A DNA stretch of 64,000 bases from Myxococcaceae bacterium (GCA_004297725.1 SCUS01000025.1:1-64000); one strand, 5' to 3'. Positions 43,517-52,664 are shown, numbered from the stretch's first letter. Notes: generated by a model from the sequence alone, not told the origin. Program-made: numbers and translations.

Positions 43517-44095
43517 GTGAACGGCGATCGTCGGCCCGAGCACCGCGCGGCAGTCCCCGACCGCGAGCTCATGGGGCAGCTCGCCGCGGGCAACCTCGGC
43601 GCGCTCGGCGTCCTCCACGATCGATATTACGGCGCGGTGATCGGCGTGATCATGCACGCGGGCGTCGGGGCCAGCGACGCCCAGGACGTCGCGCAGGAGG
43701 TCTTCCTCAAGCTGCTCGCGCTCGCGGTCCGCTTCGACGGTCGCGAGTCGGCCCGAGCGTGGATCCTCGGGATCGCCTGGAAGATGGCCCTGCACCGGCG
43801 TCGGAGCGTCGCGCGCTGGCTGCGGATGCTCGGCGAGGGCGTGGTCGAGGCCGCGCACCTGAGCCCCATCGACCCCGAGCGCATCGCGCTCGCCGCGGAG
43901 CAGCGGCGCTCCTTCGAGCGCCGCGTCGAGCGGTTGCCCACGCGGATGCAGGCGGCCTTCATCCTCGTGGAGATCGAGGGCCTGTCGGGCGAAGAAGCCG
44001 CACAGGCGCTGGGGATCCCGGTCGCCACCGTCTGGACGCGCCTGCACCACGCCCGCCGTAAGATGATGTCGAACCTTGCAGGAGGTGAACGATGA
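43517..44095 (+). CDS. ECF-family RNA polymerase sigma factor
   Basis: 192 residues from GTG 43517. Region 2 is seen at about 20-95 (MGQLAAGNLGALGVLHDRYY, DAQDVAQEVFLKLLALAVRF, ARAWILGIAWKMALHRRR) and region 4 at about 130-185 (RVERLPTRMQAAFILVEIEG, LSGEEAAQALGIPVATVWTR, LHHARRKMM). Normal ECF length. It directs core RNA polymerase to a small regulon and is normally held by the anti-sigma factor whose ATG overlaps its stop. A shared promoter motif around the region indicates that its regulon is the set of surface lipoproteins here. Confidence 0.93.
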   Translation: MNGDRRPEHRAAVPDRELMGQLAAGNLGALGVLHDRYYGAVIGVIMHAGVGASDAQDVAQEVFLKLLALAVRFDGRESARAWILGIAWKMALHRRRSVARWLRMLGEGVVEAAHLSPIDPERIALAAEQRRSFERRVERLPTRMQAAFILVEIEGLSGEEAAQALGIPVATVWTRLHHARRKMMSNLAGGER

Positions 44096-45252
44096 GTCGC
44101 CGCGCCGATCGGTCCTGCCCCTACGACGGCGAGGTCGAGGCCGCCCACGACGGGCGCCTCGGCGCGTTCGACCTCGCTCGCCTCGACCGCCACCTCGTCA
44201 CCTGCGCGTCGTGCCGCGCGCTGCGCGCTGGCCTCGCCGCCCTGCGCGCGGAAGCCTCCCGCGCCGCCGAGCTCCCCCTTGATCGACTCTCGCAGCAGCG
44301 AGCCCGCGCCGCGATCCTACAGCGCGCCGCACGCCCGGGCCCCGCGCACGCCTTTGCCTGGGCCCGGCTCGCGTCCTCTCTTGCCGCCCTCGCGGCGGTG
44401 GTGCTCGGCGTCGGCGCCCTGCGGCGGCCCCACGGCCCCCACGCCGCGCCACCACACCCGCTCGCACGCGTCGACGCAGCCCAGGGCGCGTCGTGGTCGC
44501 GCGAGGCGAGCGCGAGCGCGGAGTCGATCCGGCTCGCCGACGGGGTGATCCGCGTGACGGTGCCCCATCAGCACCGCGGGCACCGCTTCCTGGTGCTCCT
44601 TCCCGACGGGCAGATCGAGGTGCGCGGCACGCGCTTCGAGGTCGAGGTGCGCGACCGCCACACGACGCGCCTCGATGTCACCGAGGGCCTCGTCGCCTTG
44701 CGCCTCGGCGCGCGCACCGAGCAGCTCCTCGCCGCAGGATCACACTGGGCACTGGCGCCCTCGACGGCCGACCTCGCGCCAGTTCTCGCGCCCGTTCTCG
44801 CGCCCGCGCCGGAGCAGGACCCTTCCGCGCGTCCGGCCAGGGTCCACGCGCGTCGGACGGCCCCGGCGCATGCCCCCGCGATGACAAGCGAGCTCTCGTC
44901 CTTTGTCGCGGGGCTCGACGCCTTTCAGCGCGGTGACCTCGCCATCGCGGCCGATGACTTCGCGGCCTTCGAGCGCGAGCACCCGACGGACGATCGCGCC
45001 GAAGACGCGGGCTACCTTCGCGTGGTGGCCCTGCGCCGCGCGGGCACCACGCTTGTCGCGTGCGCCGCGGCCGAGTCGTATCTCCGTAGATATCCCGCCG
45101 GTGCCCGGCGCTGGGAGACGATTGCCTACCTCGCCCACGTTGGCGGCTCACGCCTCGCGTGCGAGCAGCTCGACGCCCTCGACGTGGAGTTCGGTCGCGA
45201 CCCCGCGCGCTACGCGACCCTGCGCGCCTTGCGCGACGGGTGTCGGCCGTAG
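44092..45252 (+). CDS. FecR-like transmembrane anti-sigma factor with zinc site and TPR-like tail
   Basis: 386 residues. N-terminal zinc-binding anti-sigma motif HLVTCASCRAL (HxxxCxxC, about residues 34-44), one TM helix near residues 85-105 (LASSLAALAAVVLGVGAL), then a FecR-like periplasmic domain (VTVPHQHRGHRFLVLLPDGQ, IEVRGTRFEVEVRDRHTTRL, GLVALRLGARTEQLLAAGSH) and a C-terminal tetratricopeptide-like region (FVAGLDAFQRGDLAIAADDF, YLRVVALRRAG). It would hold the sigma factor at the membrane and release it on a periplasmic signal. A decayed paralogue is at 50.1-51.0 kb. Confidence 0.88.
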   Translation: MSRRADRSCPYDGEVEAAHDGRLGAFDLARLDRHLVTCASCRALRAGLAALRAEASRAAELPLDRLSQQRARAAILQRAARPGPAHAFAWARLASSLAALAAVVLGVGALRRPHGPHAAPPHPLARVDAAQGASWSREASASAESIRLADGVIRVTVPHQHRGHRFLVLLPDGQIEVRGTRFEVEVRDRHTTRLDVTEGLVALRLGARTEQLLAAGSHWALAPSTADLAPVLAPVLAPAPEQDPSARPARVHARRTAPAHAPAMTSELSSFVAGLDAFQRGDLAIAADDFAAFEREHPTDDRAEDAGYLRVVALRRAGTTLVACAAAESYLRRYPAGARRWETIAYLAHVGGSRLACEQLDALDVEFGRDPARYATLRALRDGCRP

Positions 45253-45272
45253 GGGCGGGTCAGGCGCGGCTC

Positions 45273-45916
45273 ATGAAGCTCCCGGCCGCTCCGGGCCCAG
45301 CGCGCGCCCTTCTCCTCTGGGTGCTTCTCGGCGCGTGAGCGTCGCCCTCACCTCCCGTCGCCACGCGCGCCGACGAAGGAGCCTGCGTGCCCGGCGCACT
45401 CGACTGTGGAGCCGATGGGCTCGCGCCCCGGCGGTGCACCGCCGGCGGCACATGGCTCCCACTCGGCGCGTGCGATGGCCCGGGCGGTCAGGTCTGCGCT
45501 CAGGGGCGCTGCGCCGGCGGGTGCGATCCGCCCGTGCTCGTGCTCGGCGCGTCGGGCGTGGACCCTGGGGCCGACCGCCTCCACGCGCTCTACATCGCGC
45601 GCTCGACCCGCGGCGAGGTGTGGCTGGTCGCGCAACGCTCGGACGACGGCGGCCGCACATTTCCGCCCCGGTGGACAACCGAACCGGCGAGGGAGGCGCC
45701 CGGTACGCGCGCTGCGTGGCGGACGGCGCGGTCGCATGCGGGGTCAACGAGGCGGTTGCGGGCGAGGCCTTCCTCCTCAGCACGACCGCGGACCTGAAGC
45801 GCTGGCACGGGCACCACGCAGCCCTCGCGCTCGACCCGAGGGGTGGACTCTGGGCGGCCTGGAGCGACACACGCACGGGCGGTCCGGCGATCTATGCCGC
45901 GCACGCCGACCCGTGA
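45273..45916 (+). pseudogene. Sialidase/BNR-repeat-like lipoprotein gene with a stop codon at its lipobox Cys and a frameshift
   Basis: It follows the anti-sigma gene by 20 nt. ATG 45273 opens a clear signal peptide (ALLLWVLLGA), and the next codon, which should be the lipobox Cys, is TGA (45,336-45,338). The same frame goes on ASPSPPVATRADEGACVPG and reads a Cys-rich segment (ALDCGADGLAPRRCTAGG) and an Asp-box (RSDDGGRTF). Near 45,665 it shifts to another frame: EAVAGEAFLLSTTADLKRWH and LDPRGGLWAAWSDTRTGGP to the stop at 45,916. A two-lesion pseudogene of a secreted BNR protein, also shorter than intact members. Confidence 0.78.
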
Positions 45917-46096
45917 AGGTTGCGATCCGTTCGATGGGCGTCGAGGCGGTGAACACGTACGCGGCCGTGACGTCCGCCGCGACCGCGCGGTTGCGATCCG
46001 CAGCTGCTTGAGGCATGCCCACGATCGTGGTGCCCCCGACTCTCCTGCCCGGCGTTCTTCCTTCCCCCGCGCGCCCCTCCAAGACGTAGCACCGCC

Positions 46097-46780
46097 GTGC
46101 AACCCCGCGTGCTGCTGGTCGAGGACACTGCATCGCTGGCGGCCTCGGTGCGGCGGGGTCTCGCCGAGGAGGGCTTCGCGGTGACCGTGGCCGCGACGGG
46201 CGCCGAAGCGCGTGCGCAGCTCGTGGCGACCGCCGGTGACCTGGTGATCCTCGACCTCGGCCTGCCCGATATCGACGGGCTGGAGGTGCTGCGATGGATC
46301 CGCGGCGAAGGGCGGATGCTCCCGGTCCTGGTGTTGACCGCGCGCGACGCGATCGCTTCTCGGGTCGAGGCGCTGGACGCTGGCGCCGACGACTACCTCG
46401 TGAAGCCCTTCGCGTTCGCCGAGCTGCTCGCGCGGGTTCGCTCGTTGCTCCGCCGAGCCGCGGCGCCGCGCTGGGCGTCGCTGTCGATCGACGGCATCGA
46501 GATGCAAGCCGACGCGCCCGAGGTGTTGGTCGCCGGGCGGTCGGTGAAGCTCTCGCCCCGCGAGCGCGCGCTGCTCGAATACCTGCTGCGCCGCCGCGGT
46601 GAGGTGGTCTCGCGTCGCGACCTGTTGAGCGCGGTCTTCGGCTACGACTTCGACCCAGGCACCAACCTGGTGGACGTCCACATGGCCCACCTGCGGCGGA
46701 AGATCATCGGCGCCGGGGTGTCGATCGAGACCGTGCGCGGCTTCGGCTACCGGCTCATGCGGACGGCGGGCAATGACTGA
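46097..46780 (+). CDS. OmpR-family response regulator
   Basis: 227 residues from GTG 46097. Receiver: LLVEDT, phosphorylation site Asp53 in LVILDLGLPDIDG, LVLTARDA and YLVKPFAFAELLARV. Winged-helix C-terminal domain: LSPRERALLEYLLRRRGEVV, VDVHMAHLRRKI and VRGFGYRLM. The pattern with GLPDIDGLEVL is that of the PmrA/QseB/TctD branch. It overlaps the kinase gene by 8 nt. The 180 nt before it hold no gene; a motif beginning GTGAAGGTTG at 45,913 lacks the -10 box and is not counted as a promoter. Confidence 0.92.
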   Translation: MQPRVLLVEDTASLAASVRRGLAEEGFAVTVAATGAEARAQLVATAGDLVILDLGLPDIDGLEVLRWIRGEGRMLPVLVLTARDAIASRVEALDAGADDYLVKPFAFAELLARVRSLLRRAAAPRWASLSIDGIEMQADAPEVLVAGRSVKLSPRERALLEYLLRRRGEVVSRRDLLSAVFGYDFDPGTNLVDVHMAHLRRKIIGAGVSIETVRGFGYRLMRTAGND

Positions 46781-47894
46781 TCGCCCGCGACGGCGTTCGC
46801 TCCGCGGGCGCCTCGCGGCCTGGATGGTGGCGTCGACGCTGCTCACTCTGCTGGTCTTCTCGGGGGTGCTGTACGCCGCGCTGCGGATGGAGGCCGCGGG
46901 TGAGCCCGTGGGCGAGCGCCGCGGGGAGGAGGCCGCCGTGAGGGAGGTCGGCGAGCAGGTGCTCGTCTCCATGCTGGTGGCCGCGCCGCTCGCGCTCCTC
47001 GTGGCCGTGGGCGGCGCGCTGGCGCTCAGTCGCCGGGCGCTCGCGCCGCTGCAGGAGGTCCTCGACGCCGCCCGGCAAGCGAGCGCGACGGACCTCCGCC
47101 GGCGCCTCGCGCTGCCCGCGCGACGCGACGAGCTGTATGACCTCACCGTCGAGATGAACGCCCTGCTCGCACGCCTCGAGGAGGGCTTCACGGCGCTCGC
47201 GCGCTACGCCGGCGATGCGTCGCACGAGCTGCGGACGCCGCTCGCCGCGGCCCTCACGACGCTCGAGGTCGCGCTGCGCCACCCGCGTCCAGCGTCGGAG
47301 TGGGAGCGCACGGCGACGGAGGTCCACAAGGAGCTTCGTCGCCTCGCGCGGCTGGTCGAGTCGCTACTCGCGCTTGCCCGCGCAGACGGACCGCTTGAGC
47401 AGGTTGTGGACGTCGATCTCCGGGAGCTGCTCGACCTCGTGCTCGCTGGCCTCGCCGCGCGAGCGACGGGCCGGGGCGTCACGCTCTCCGCCGCCGCGGA
47501 GGGCGACGCCGGAGACGCGCACGTGCGCGGTGACTTCGACGCGTTGGCGAGCGCCGCGCGCAACGTGATCGAGAACGCCATCCACTACACGCCGACCGGG
47601 GGACGCGTGCGCGCTGCGGTGCGCGTTCGTCCGTCGCACGTGGAGCTCGTCGTGGACGACTCGGGGCCGGGCGTTTCACCGGAAGATCGCGCCCTCATCT
47701 TCGAGCCGCTCCGACGCGGGGGCGCGGTCCCGGAGGGTATCGAGGCGGGGCACGGGCTTGGCCTCGCGATTGTGCGTCGGGTGCTCGCGCGGCACGGGGG
47801 CACCGCGACCGTCGACGCGAGCCCCGATGGAGGTGCACGCTTCGTCCTGCGTGTGCCACGCGGGGGCTCACCGGAGAGCGGGGAGCGCCCCTAG
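46773..47894 (+). CDS. Sensor histidine kinase (PmrB/QseC-like)
   Basis: 373 residues. TM1 at about residues 15-36, a very short periplasmic loop of about 30 residues, TM2 at about 63-86 and HAMP. HisKA has His151 in GDASHELRTPLAAAL. HATPase has N box RNVIENAIHYTPTGG, G1 VDDSGPGVSPED and G2 GHGLGLAIVRRVLARHGG. With so small a sensor loop the signal probably reaches it through the membrane or a partner; the PepSY protein encoded convergently 3' (4-nt overlap of stops) is a candidate. PepSY proteins are commonly linked to such kinases. Confidence 0.92.
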   Translation: MTDRPRRRSLRGRLAAWMVASTLLTLLVFSGVLYAALRMEAAGEPVGERRGEEAAVREVGEQVLVSMLVAAPLALLVAVGGALALSRRALAPLQEVLDAARQASATDLRRRLALPARRDELYDLTVEMNALLARLEEGFTALARYAGDASHELRTPLAAALTTLEVALRHPRPASEWERTATEVHKELRRLARLVESLLALARADGPLEQVVDVDLRELLDLVLAGLAARATGRGVTLSAAAEGDAGDAHVRGDFDALASAARNVIENAIHYTPTGGRVRAAVRVRPSHVELVVDDSGPGVSPEDRALIFEPLRRGGAVPEGIEAGHGLGLAIVRRVLARHGGTATVDASPDGGARFVLRVPRGGSPESGERP

Positions 47895-48208
47895 CGGCGG
47901 GCGGGCGCCCGGACGTGCTCGTGCTCGATCGCGACGACGTGCCCGTCGGCGGCGTCGATGTTGACCTCCGTGATCTCCGTCGCGGGCGCGCCGCTCACGC
48001 GGATCTCGAAGGAGTAGATCATCCGCCCGTGCTCGCGCTCGAGCTCCTGCGCGATGATGGTGCCGGGGACGGCGCGCTGCGCCCGGCCGCGGGCATCGTC
48101 CATGGTGATACGGGCGGCGGCGTGCTGCGCGAGGGCGACGCCAGGCAGCGCGGCGGAGGCGAGGGTGGCGGCGGTGAGCGCGGCGGCGAGCCAGTTCTTC
48201 TTCGACAT
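47891..48208 (-). CDS. Secreted PepSY-domain protein
   Basis: 105 residues from ATG 48208 preceded by GAGGTCCACC. The frame is open upstream through the Gly-rich pseudogene, but the signal peptide starts here: MSKKNWLAAALTAATLASAA then LPGVALAQ. The PepSY domain reads ITMDDARGRAQRAVPGTIIA, QELEREHGRMIYSFEIRVSG and NIDAADGHVVAIEHEHV. Such periplasmic proteins bind or inhibit proteases or modulate sensor kinases. It converges with the kinase gene. A paralogue with damaged 5' end is at 33,655. Confidence 0.85.
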   Translation of the reverse strand: MSKKNWLAAALTAATLASAALPGVALAQHAAARITMDDARGRAQRAVPGTIIAQELEREHGRMIYSFEIRVSGAPATEITEVNIDAADGHVVAIEHEHVRAPARR

Positions 48209-48324
48209 GGTGGACCTCGTAGGGGGAGGGACGGGGAATCCGTCCGACGGGGACACCATGGCGTCGCCCCAGCGATCACGCTGGTGAAGAGACGATGAAG
48301 GTGGCGTCGCCCGGCGGCTGCCGA

Positions 48325-49940
48325 TCAGCCCGGATAGGCGGCGACGAACGCGCGGCCAGGCGTCGCGGGCGCTGGGGGTACACCCCGTCGCGGGCGCGGG
48401 CGTCAGCGATCCGCGGAGCGAGCACGTCGAGGGGGTGACCGAGATTCGAATGCGCCCGAGGCCACCGCCGCCGCCCGACCCGTACGCGCGGTAGCCGGAG
48501 AAGACCCCCGCGCCGCCGCCGTACTGCGCGGGCGCCGCGGTGAAGATGAACACCCGGTCGCTGCCCCGGGCGAGGCACTCCGTGGAGGCCACGACCGCGC
48601 ACGAGCCGGAGGCGCCCACCACCGTGGGGCCGTTGGGTCCGGGCGCGCCGGTGTCGAACTCGCGGCTCGTCGTCGGCATCGCTGCCGACCGGAGCTCGCC
48701 CGTGTAGCCGCCCGTGTCTGCATGGCCCTGCTGCGTCGTGCGCGAAGCGACGACCGCTTGCGAGCCCGGGCCGCCCGAGACGTCGATGGTGCCGTCGACC
48801 TGGATGCGTCCCGTCGCGCGGAGGTCGAGCGTGCCCGCCTGCGGGCCCATCCCCGCGACGTACACCACCGCGCCCGCGGGCACCGTGATGGTCGTGAATT
48901 GATGCACCCCCGGCGAGAGGTACGTCGGGTTCGACGTCGGAACAAACGCCTCTTCGCTGCCGTCGCTCGCTCGCTGGCACATCCCGCCGGTGCAGCTCAG
49001 GCCCGCCGCGCGCGCCTGCCCGCAGCGACCGCAGTTGGCCGCGTCGCTGGCGTTGTCAGCGCAGCCCGTCGCGCAGCAGGTACGTCCCGGTGCGCCCCGG
49101 TGCGTAGGGCGCGCCGCCGTTGCATCCGCCCGGGGTACAGGCGCCGTTCACGCACGCTCCGCCGCGTGGGCAGACGAGGCCGCAGGCGCCGCAGTTGGTC
49201 GGCGAGTCGAGCGCGGTCTCGCATCCGTCCGCGAGGCCGCCGTTGCAGTCGGCGAAGCCCGCGCCGCAGCAGCTCTGGCCCGACCCGCACGGAACCGCCG
49301 GGCATCGCATGGCCGACGTGCACACCCCGCCCACGCAGGCCTGCTGCGGGCCGAAGCGCACGCCGCACGCTCCGCACTGGGCCGGGTCCGTGGCCACGTC
49401 GGTCTCGCAGCCCGTCGATGCGCCGCCATCGCAGTCGGCGAAGCCGGGATCGCACGCGGCGACCCCGCACGCCGACGCGATGCAGCCGACGGAGCCGTGC
49501 GCGACGGGCGGGCCCACCACCCCGCAGCCGCCACAGATGTTGGTGCTGGTGCGCGCGTCAACGCACACGTCGGCGCAGCAGCTCTGGCCCGACGGGCACG
49601 CGCCGCCGCGGCAGGGCGCCACGCACACCGCCTCACGGCACGTGAAGCCGGGCGAACACTCGGCGTCAGTCCGACAGCCGACGGGCGTTACGTCGGCAGC
49701 GGCGCGCGCTCGTCGCGCATGGCGCCATCGACGACATCGACCCCCATCGCGACGTTCACCCTGGCATCGACCGCGACGTCCGTGCGTGGCCCTGCGTGCC
49801 GCGGGGCACGTCGCTCTGTTCGTCCAGTGAGGAGCGGGCGCCGCACGCCGGGAGCGTGAGCAGCGGCGGGGCGAAGAGGGATCTGCAATCCGGCATCGAG
49901 GTCGAACCTGTCGTTGTGAGGGCGTTGCCCTGCGTGGATG
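48325..49940 (-). pseudogene. Decayed paralogue of the Cys/Gly-rich surface lipoprotein
   Basis: Minus-strand reading gives the same architecture as the protein at 38,245, in pieces and in several frames: signal and lipobox PLLTLPACGARSSLDEQ (about 49,800-49,880), a linker DVAVDARVNVAMGVDVVDGA in another frame, Cys repeats (PCRGGACPSGQSCCADVCVD, CGACGVRFGPQQACVGGVC) in the third, then SEEAFVPTSNPTYLSPGVHQ and AYGSGGGGGLGRIRISVTPS. About 200 residues of the Gly-rich region are deleted and the last codons (FVAAYPG, stop at 48,325) are again shifted. At least four frameshifts and one large deletion; clearly not functional. Confidence 0.8.
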
Positions 49941-50094
49941 GAGCGCTGGATTGCGCGGGGTTGAGGCAATCGTCGATGATGGGAGGGGAGCCACGGTCGC
50001 GAAGCCCGACGCGGAGAGCTGACTCGTCAGAGCGACCCGAAACAGAGAGACCGAGCCCGGTCGAACCCGCCGTCGGGGCAAGGGCAGCGCCGCG

Positions 50095-50994
50095 CTACGG
50101 CGGACAGCGAGCGACGAGCGGTCGCAGCGTCGCCCTACGGTCGGCGTCGCCCTCGAACTCCGCGGCGATCGCTGCGAGCTCTGTGCAGGTGAGCCCCGTG
50201 TGCCCGGCGGCGGCGACGAACGCGACGGCGTCCCCGCGCCGCGCGCCGCGCAGATACCGTCGCAGGTAAGACTCGGCCGCGGCGACGGCGCCGGTGGTCC
50301 CGGCGCGGCGTAGCGCCACGATGCGGAGGTCGCCCGCGTCCTCGGCGCGAACGTCCGCGGGGTGGTCGCGCTCGAAGGCAGCGAAGCGATCGGCGGCCGC
50401 GGCGAGGTCGCCCCGCTGCAGGGCGTCGAGGCCTGCGACGAAGAATGTGAGCGCGTCCGGCGCCGATTGAGGGCGCGCGGCGCGGAGCGCGTGTGGCCCG
50501 GGCGCGGCCGCGAGCAGACCGGGCGCCGGAGACGCCTCGGGGCCGTCGAGCCCGGCGACCTCCTCGGGCTCGCGGACGGACTCCGGCGGGGACCAGCGCG
50601 ATCCGGCCGCCAGGAGCTGTTCGTTGCGCCCGACGAGGCGCAGCGCGACGAGGCCCTCGTGGACGTCGAGGCGGCGCGTGTGGCGGTCGCGAACCTCCAC
50701 CTCGAAGCGCGTCCCGTGGACCTCGATCTCGCCATCGGGGAGCATCAACAGGAAGCGGTGGCCCTGGGTGCTGGTGCGGTACGGACACACGGAGCAGGCC
50801 CTCCGCGAGCCGGATGCGCTCCTCCCGCGCGTCGGCCCCACGGGACCACGTCGTGCCCGCGCCCGCTTCGACCCGCGGCCGGGCGCTCGCCGGTCGCAGA
50901 GCCAGGCGACCACGAGGGCAAGCGTGAGCGCGCCGTTGCCCACGATCACCGAGGCCGGCGCGATCGCGCCTCCGACGTCGGCGATCAATCCCAC
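50095..50994 (-). pseudogene. Decayed FecR-like anti-sigma gene, paralogue of the one at 44,092
   Basis: From about 50,770 down, the frame reads HRFLLMLPDGEIEVHGTRFE, RLDVHEGLVALRLVGRNEQL and FFVAGLDALQRGDLAAAADR, matching the intact anti-sigma factor throughout its periplasmic and TPR-like parts. Just upstream the matching sequence LLRVSVPHQHPG is in a different frame, and the zinc motif and TM region are not preserved as one reading frame (only LTLALVVAWLCDRR of the TM is visible). No sigma factor gene precedes it, so this is a remnant of a second sigma/anti-sigma operon. Confidence 0.72.
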
Positions 50995-51110
50995 CGCGAC
51001 GCTCCCTGCGGGGCTGTCGGCACCGGCCCCCTACGCAACGATCGAGGCTGCGAGCGCCGCGGCGTCTTCGACCTCCACGACTTGCGGCGCCAGCGGCTCC
51101 CCACGCACGG

Positions 51111-52046
51111 TCAAGGGGCCCAATCGGCGCCGACCCTCGTGCCGAGGCGCAAGGTGTGGCTCGCGGGTAGCGTCCCGTCGGCGGGCTGATACTCGTAGCC
51201 GAACGACAGGAGCGCGAAGGGCATGAGGTCGCTGACCCTCAGCGTGGTGAAGCCGTAGCCGAAGGACAGTCGTACACCGGGTTGCACGGACGACTCCTGG
51301 CCGAAGAAGCGCCCCGTCGCTGCGAGCTCGACGTCGAAAAGTCGGGTAGCGTTCTGGAAACGCAGGAGCACCGGCACGGCCCCGGAGACCGACGCGCTCA
51401 GGGCTCGATCGGCGCCGCCTGCTCCGAACGCGCCGATACCGCCGATCTCGATGCCTGTCCCCAGCGTCACCGAGTCGCTCACGCCGACCGCTGGGATCAC
51501 CCTCGCGGAAGCCTCCGCCCCGAACGCTACCGAGCGACCATGGAACACCAGGGCCGCCGACCCCTCACTCTCGAGCAGCAGCACAAACCGTCGATGATCA
51601 CCATGAACCCCCACGAAGCGAGGGTTCTCGCGGAGCCAGAAGGGGCACTCCCCCTGGTGCTCTTCGGCGTAGTGGTGGAGCATTCTCACGCGCTCCAGCG
51701 TAAGCACATCCTGGGCGACCGACAGTGACTCGCCGCTGGCGCGCCACACCGCCTCGGCGCTGCCCCCTTGGCCGGAGATGGTCGCGTCGAGCCAGGTCGA
51801 CAGCCGACGCCGAGCCGCAAGCGGGGTCTGACACGCCGAGCGGAGCGTAACGGACGCCCCCGATTCGATCTCGGCCCGATCGGACACCCAATCCGTGCGC
51901 TGCCTCATCTCGACGATGCGCCGCAGGTCGAAAAAGTATGCTCGCTCGAGGCGTCCGGTGGGCCCGCCCGCACAGCCCGCCAACCCGAGAGCGAGCGACG
52001 ACCAACTCGCGACGAGGGGGGCCCTCACCAGGAAGGATCCAAACAT
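51111..52046 (-). CDS. Secreted lipoprotein of unknown function
   Basis: 311 residues from ATG 52046, chosen over the longer frame for its lipoprotein signal (SFLVRAPLVASW..LGLAGCAGG). The first half is helical (RAYFFDLRRIVEMRQRTDWV, VRMLHHYAEEHQGECPFWLR) and the second half beta-rich (VTLGTGIEIGGIGAFGAGGA, GVRLSFGYGFTTLRVSDLMP, PFALLSFGYEYQPADG), ending in strands that could form part of a barrel or sandwich. It overlaps the gene upstream by 22 nt and is probably in its operon, hence under the ECF-type promoter at 52,665. Family not recognised. Confidence 0.65.
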   Translation of the reverse strand: MFGSFLVRAPLVASWSSLALGLAGCAGGPTGRLERAYFFDLRRIVEMRQRTDWVSDRAEIESGASVTLRSACQTPLAARRRLSTWLDATISGQGGSAEAVWRASGESLSVAQDVLTLERVRMLHHYAEEHQGECPFWLRENPRFVGVHGDHRRFVLLLESEGSAALVFHGRSVAFGAEASARVIPAVGVSDSVTLGTGIEIGGIGAFGAGGADRALSASVSGAVPVLLRFQNATRLFDVELAATGRFFGQESSVQPGVRLSFGYGFTTLRVSDLMPFALLSFGYEYQPADGTLPASHTLRLGTRVGADWAP

Positions 52047-52657
52047 AGATGCGTAGCCCGGGCGGGCGGCCACCAGCCCAGGATCGCGGCCTCGCTACGC
52101 CACGACGACAGAATCGGGGTGTCCGGCGCGAGCAGGGTTCCGAGGGCACTGATCATCGCGGTGCTCTGCGGGAGGCCGTCGTGGAGAAGGACGATGTCAC
52201 TCCGCCGCACGCGCCCGAACTGACGGCTGCGGCCAGCGTCGTCGTGAACCATCCAGTCGCACGATTCGGACGACCAGATGACCGGGGTGAGCCCCCGACG
52301 CCGGGCTGCGAGGAGAGCCCTGAGGTCGCGTCGTCGGTAGGGCGGGCGGAGCAGGCGCGGGGCGGTCCCAGTGAGGGCGGTCAGCACCAACTGACACCGG
52401 TCGATCTCGGGGCTCATGCGCCGTCCAGCGAGCGTCGGCAGCGAGATGTGCTGCCATCCATGATTGCCAACCACGTGTCCTTCATCCGCGATGCGACGCA
52501 CGATCTCGGGGAGGGCGACCGAGTCGGATTGGCAGGCCCAGACGCTGCCCGGTATCAGGGACTCGAGGAGCCCAGGCCACGGGAGCATGGCGCCGCCGAC
52601 GTAGGCGCCCGCGAGCGCAGCGGAGGCGGAAAGCGCAGCAAGGGCGAGGAGGGGCAC
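52025..52657 (-). CDS. Polysaccharide-deacetylase (NodB)-like protein lacking motif 1
   Basis: 210 residues from GTG 52657; a longer frame from 52,705 would start inside the promoter, and the GTG opens directly into a signal peptide (PLLALAALSASAALAGAYVG). NodB motifs seen: VRRIADEGHVVGNHGWQH (motif 2), LLRPPYRRRDLRAL (motif 3), VIWSSESCDWMV (motif 4) and DIVLLHDG (motif 5). The TFDDG motif with the catalytic base Asp is absent, and about 60 residues of the fold before motif 2 are missing. It is therefore inactive or a truncated gene. An ECF-type promoter lies 7 nt upstream. Confidence 0.6.
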   Translation of the reverse strand: MPLLALAALSASAALAGAYVGGAMLPWPGLLESLIPGSVWACQSDSVALPEIVRRIADEGHVVGNHGWQHISLPTLAGRRMSPEIDRCQLVLTALTGTAPRLLRPPYRRRDLRALLAARRRGLTPVIWSSESCDWMVHDDAGRSRQFGRVRRSDIVLLHDGLPQSTAMISALGTLLAPDTPILSSWRSEAAILGWWPPARATHLCLDPSW

Positions 52658-52664
52658 GTCGGTG

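Noticed and set aside
45336..45338. TGA at the lipobox read as selenocysteine
   Set aside because: No known lipoprotein uses selenocysteine for lipidation, no SECIS-like hairpin directly after it is evident, and the gene also has a frameshift, so loss of function is simpler.
45913..45945. GTGAAGGTTG at 45,913 as another ECF-type promoter
   Set aside because: The GGCAA box is missing at the required 12-13 nt; the nearest GGCGT is at 14 nt, and the next gene starts 180 nt away.
48276..48980. Alternative long minus frames through the Gly-rich pseudogene
   Set aside because: Similarity to the intact paralogue moves among three frames, so no single frame is a real gene.
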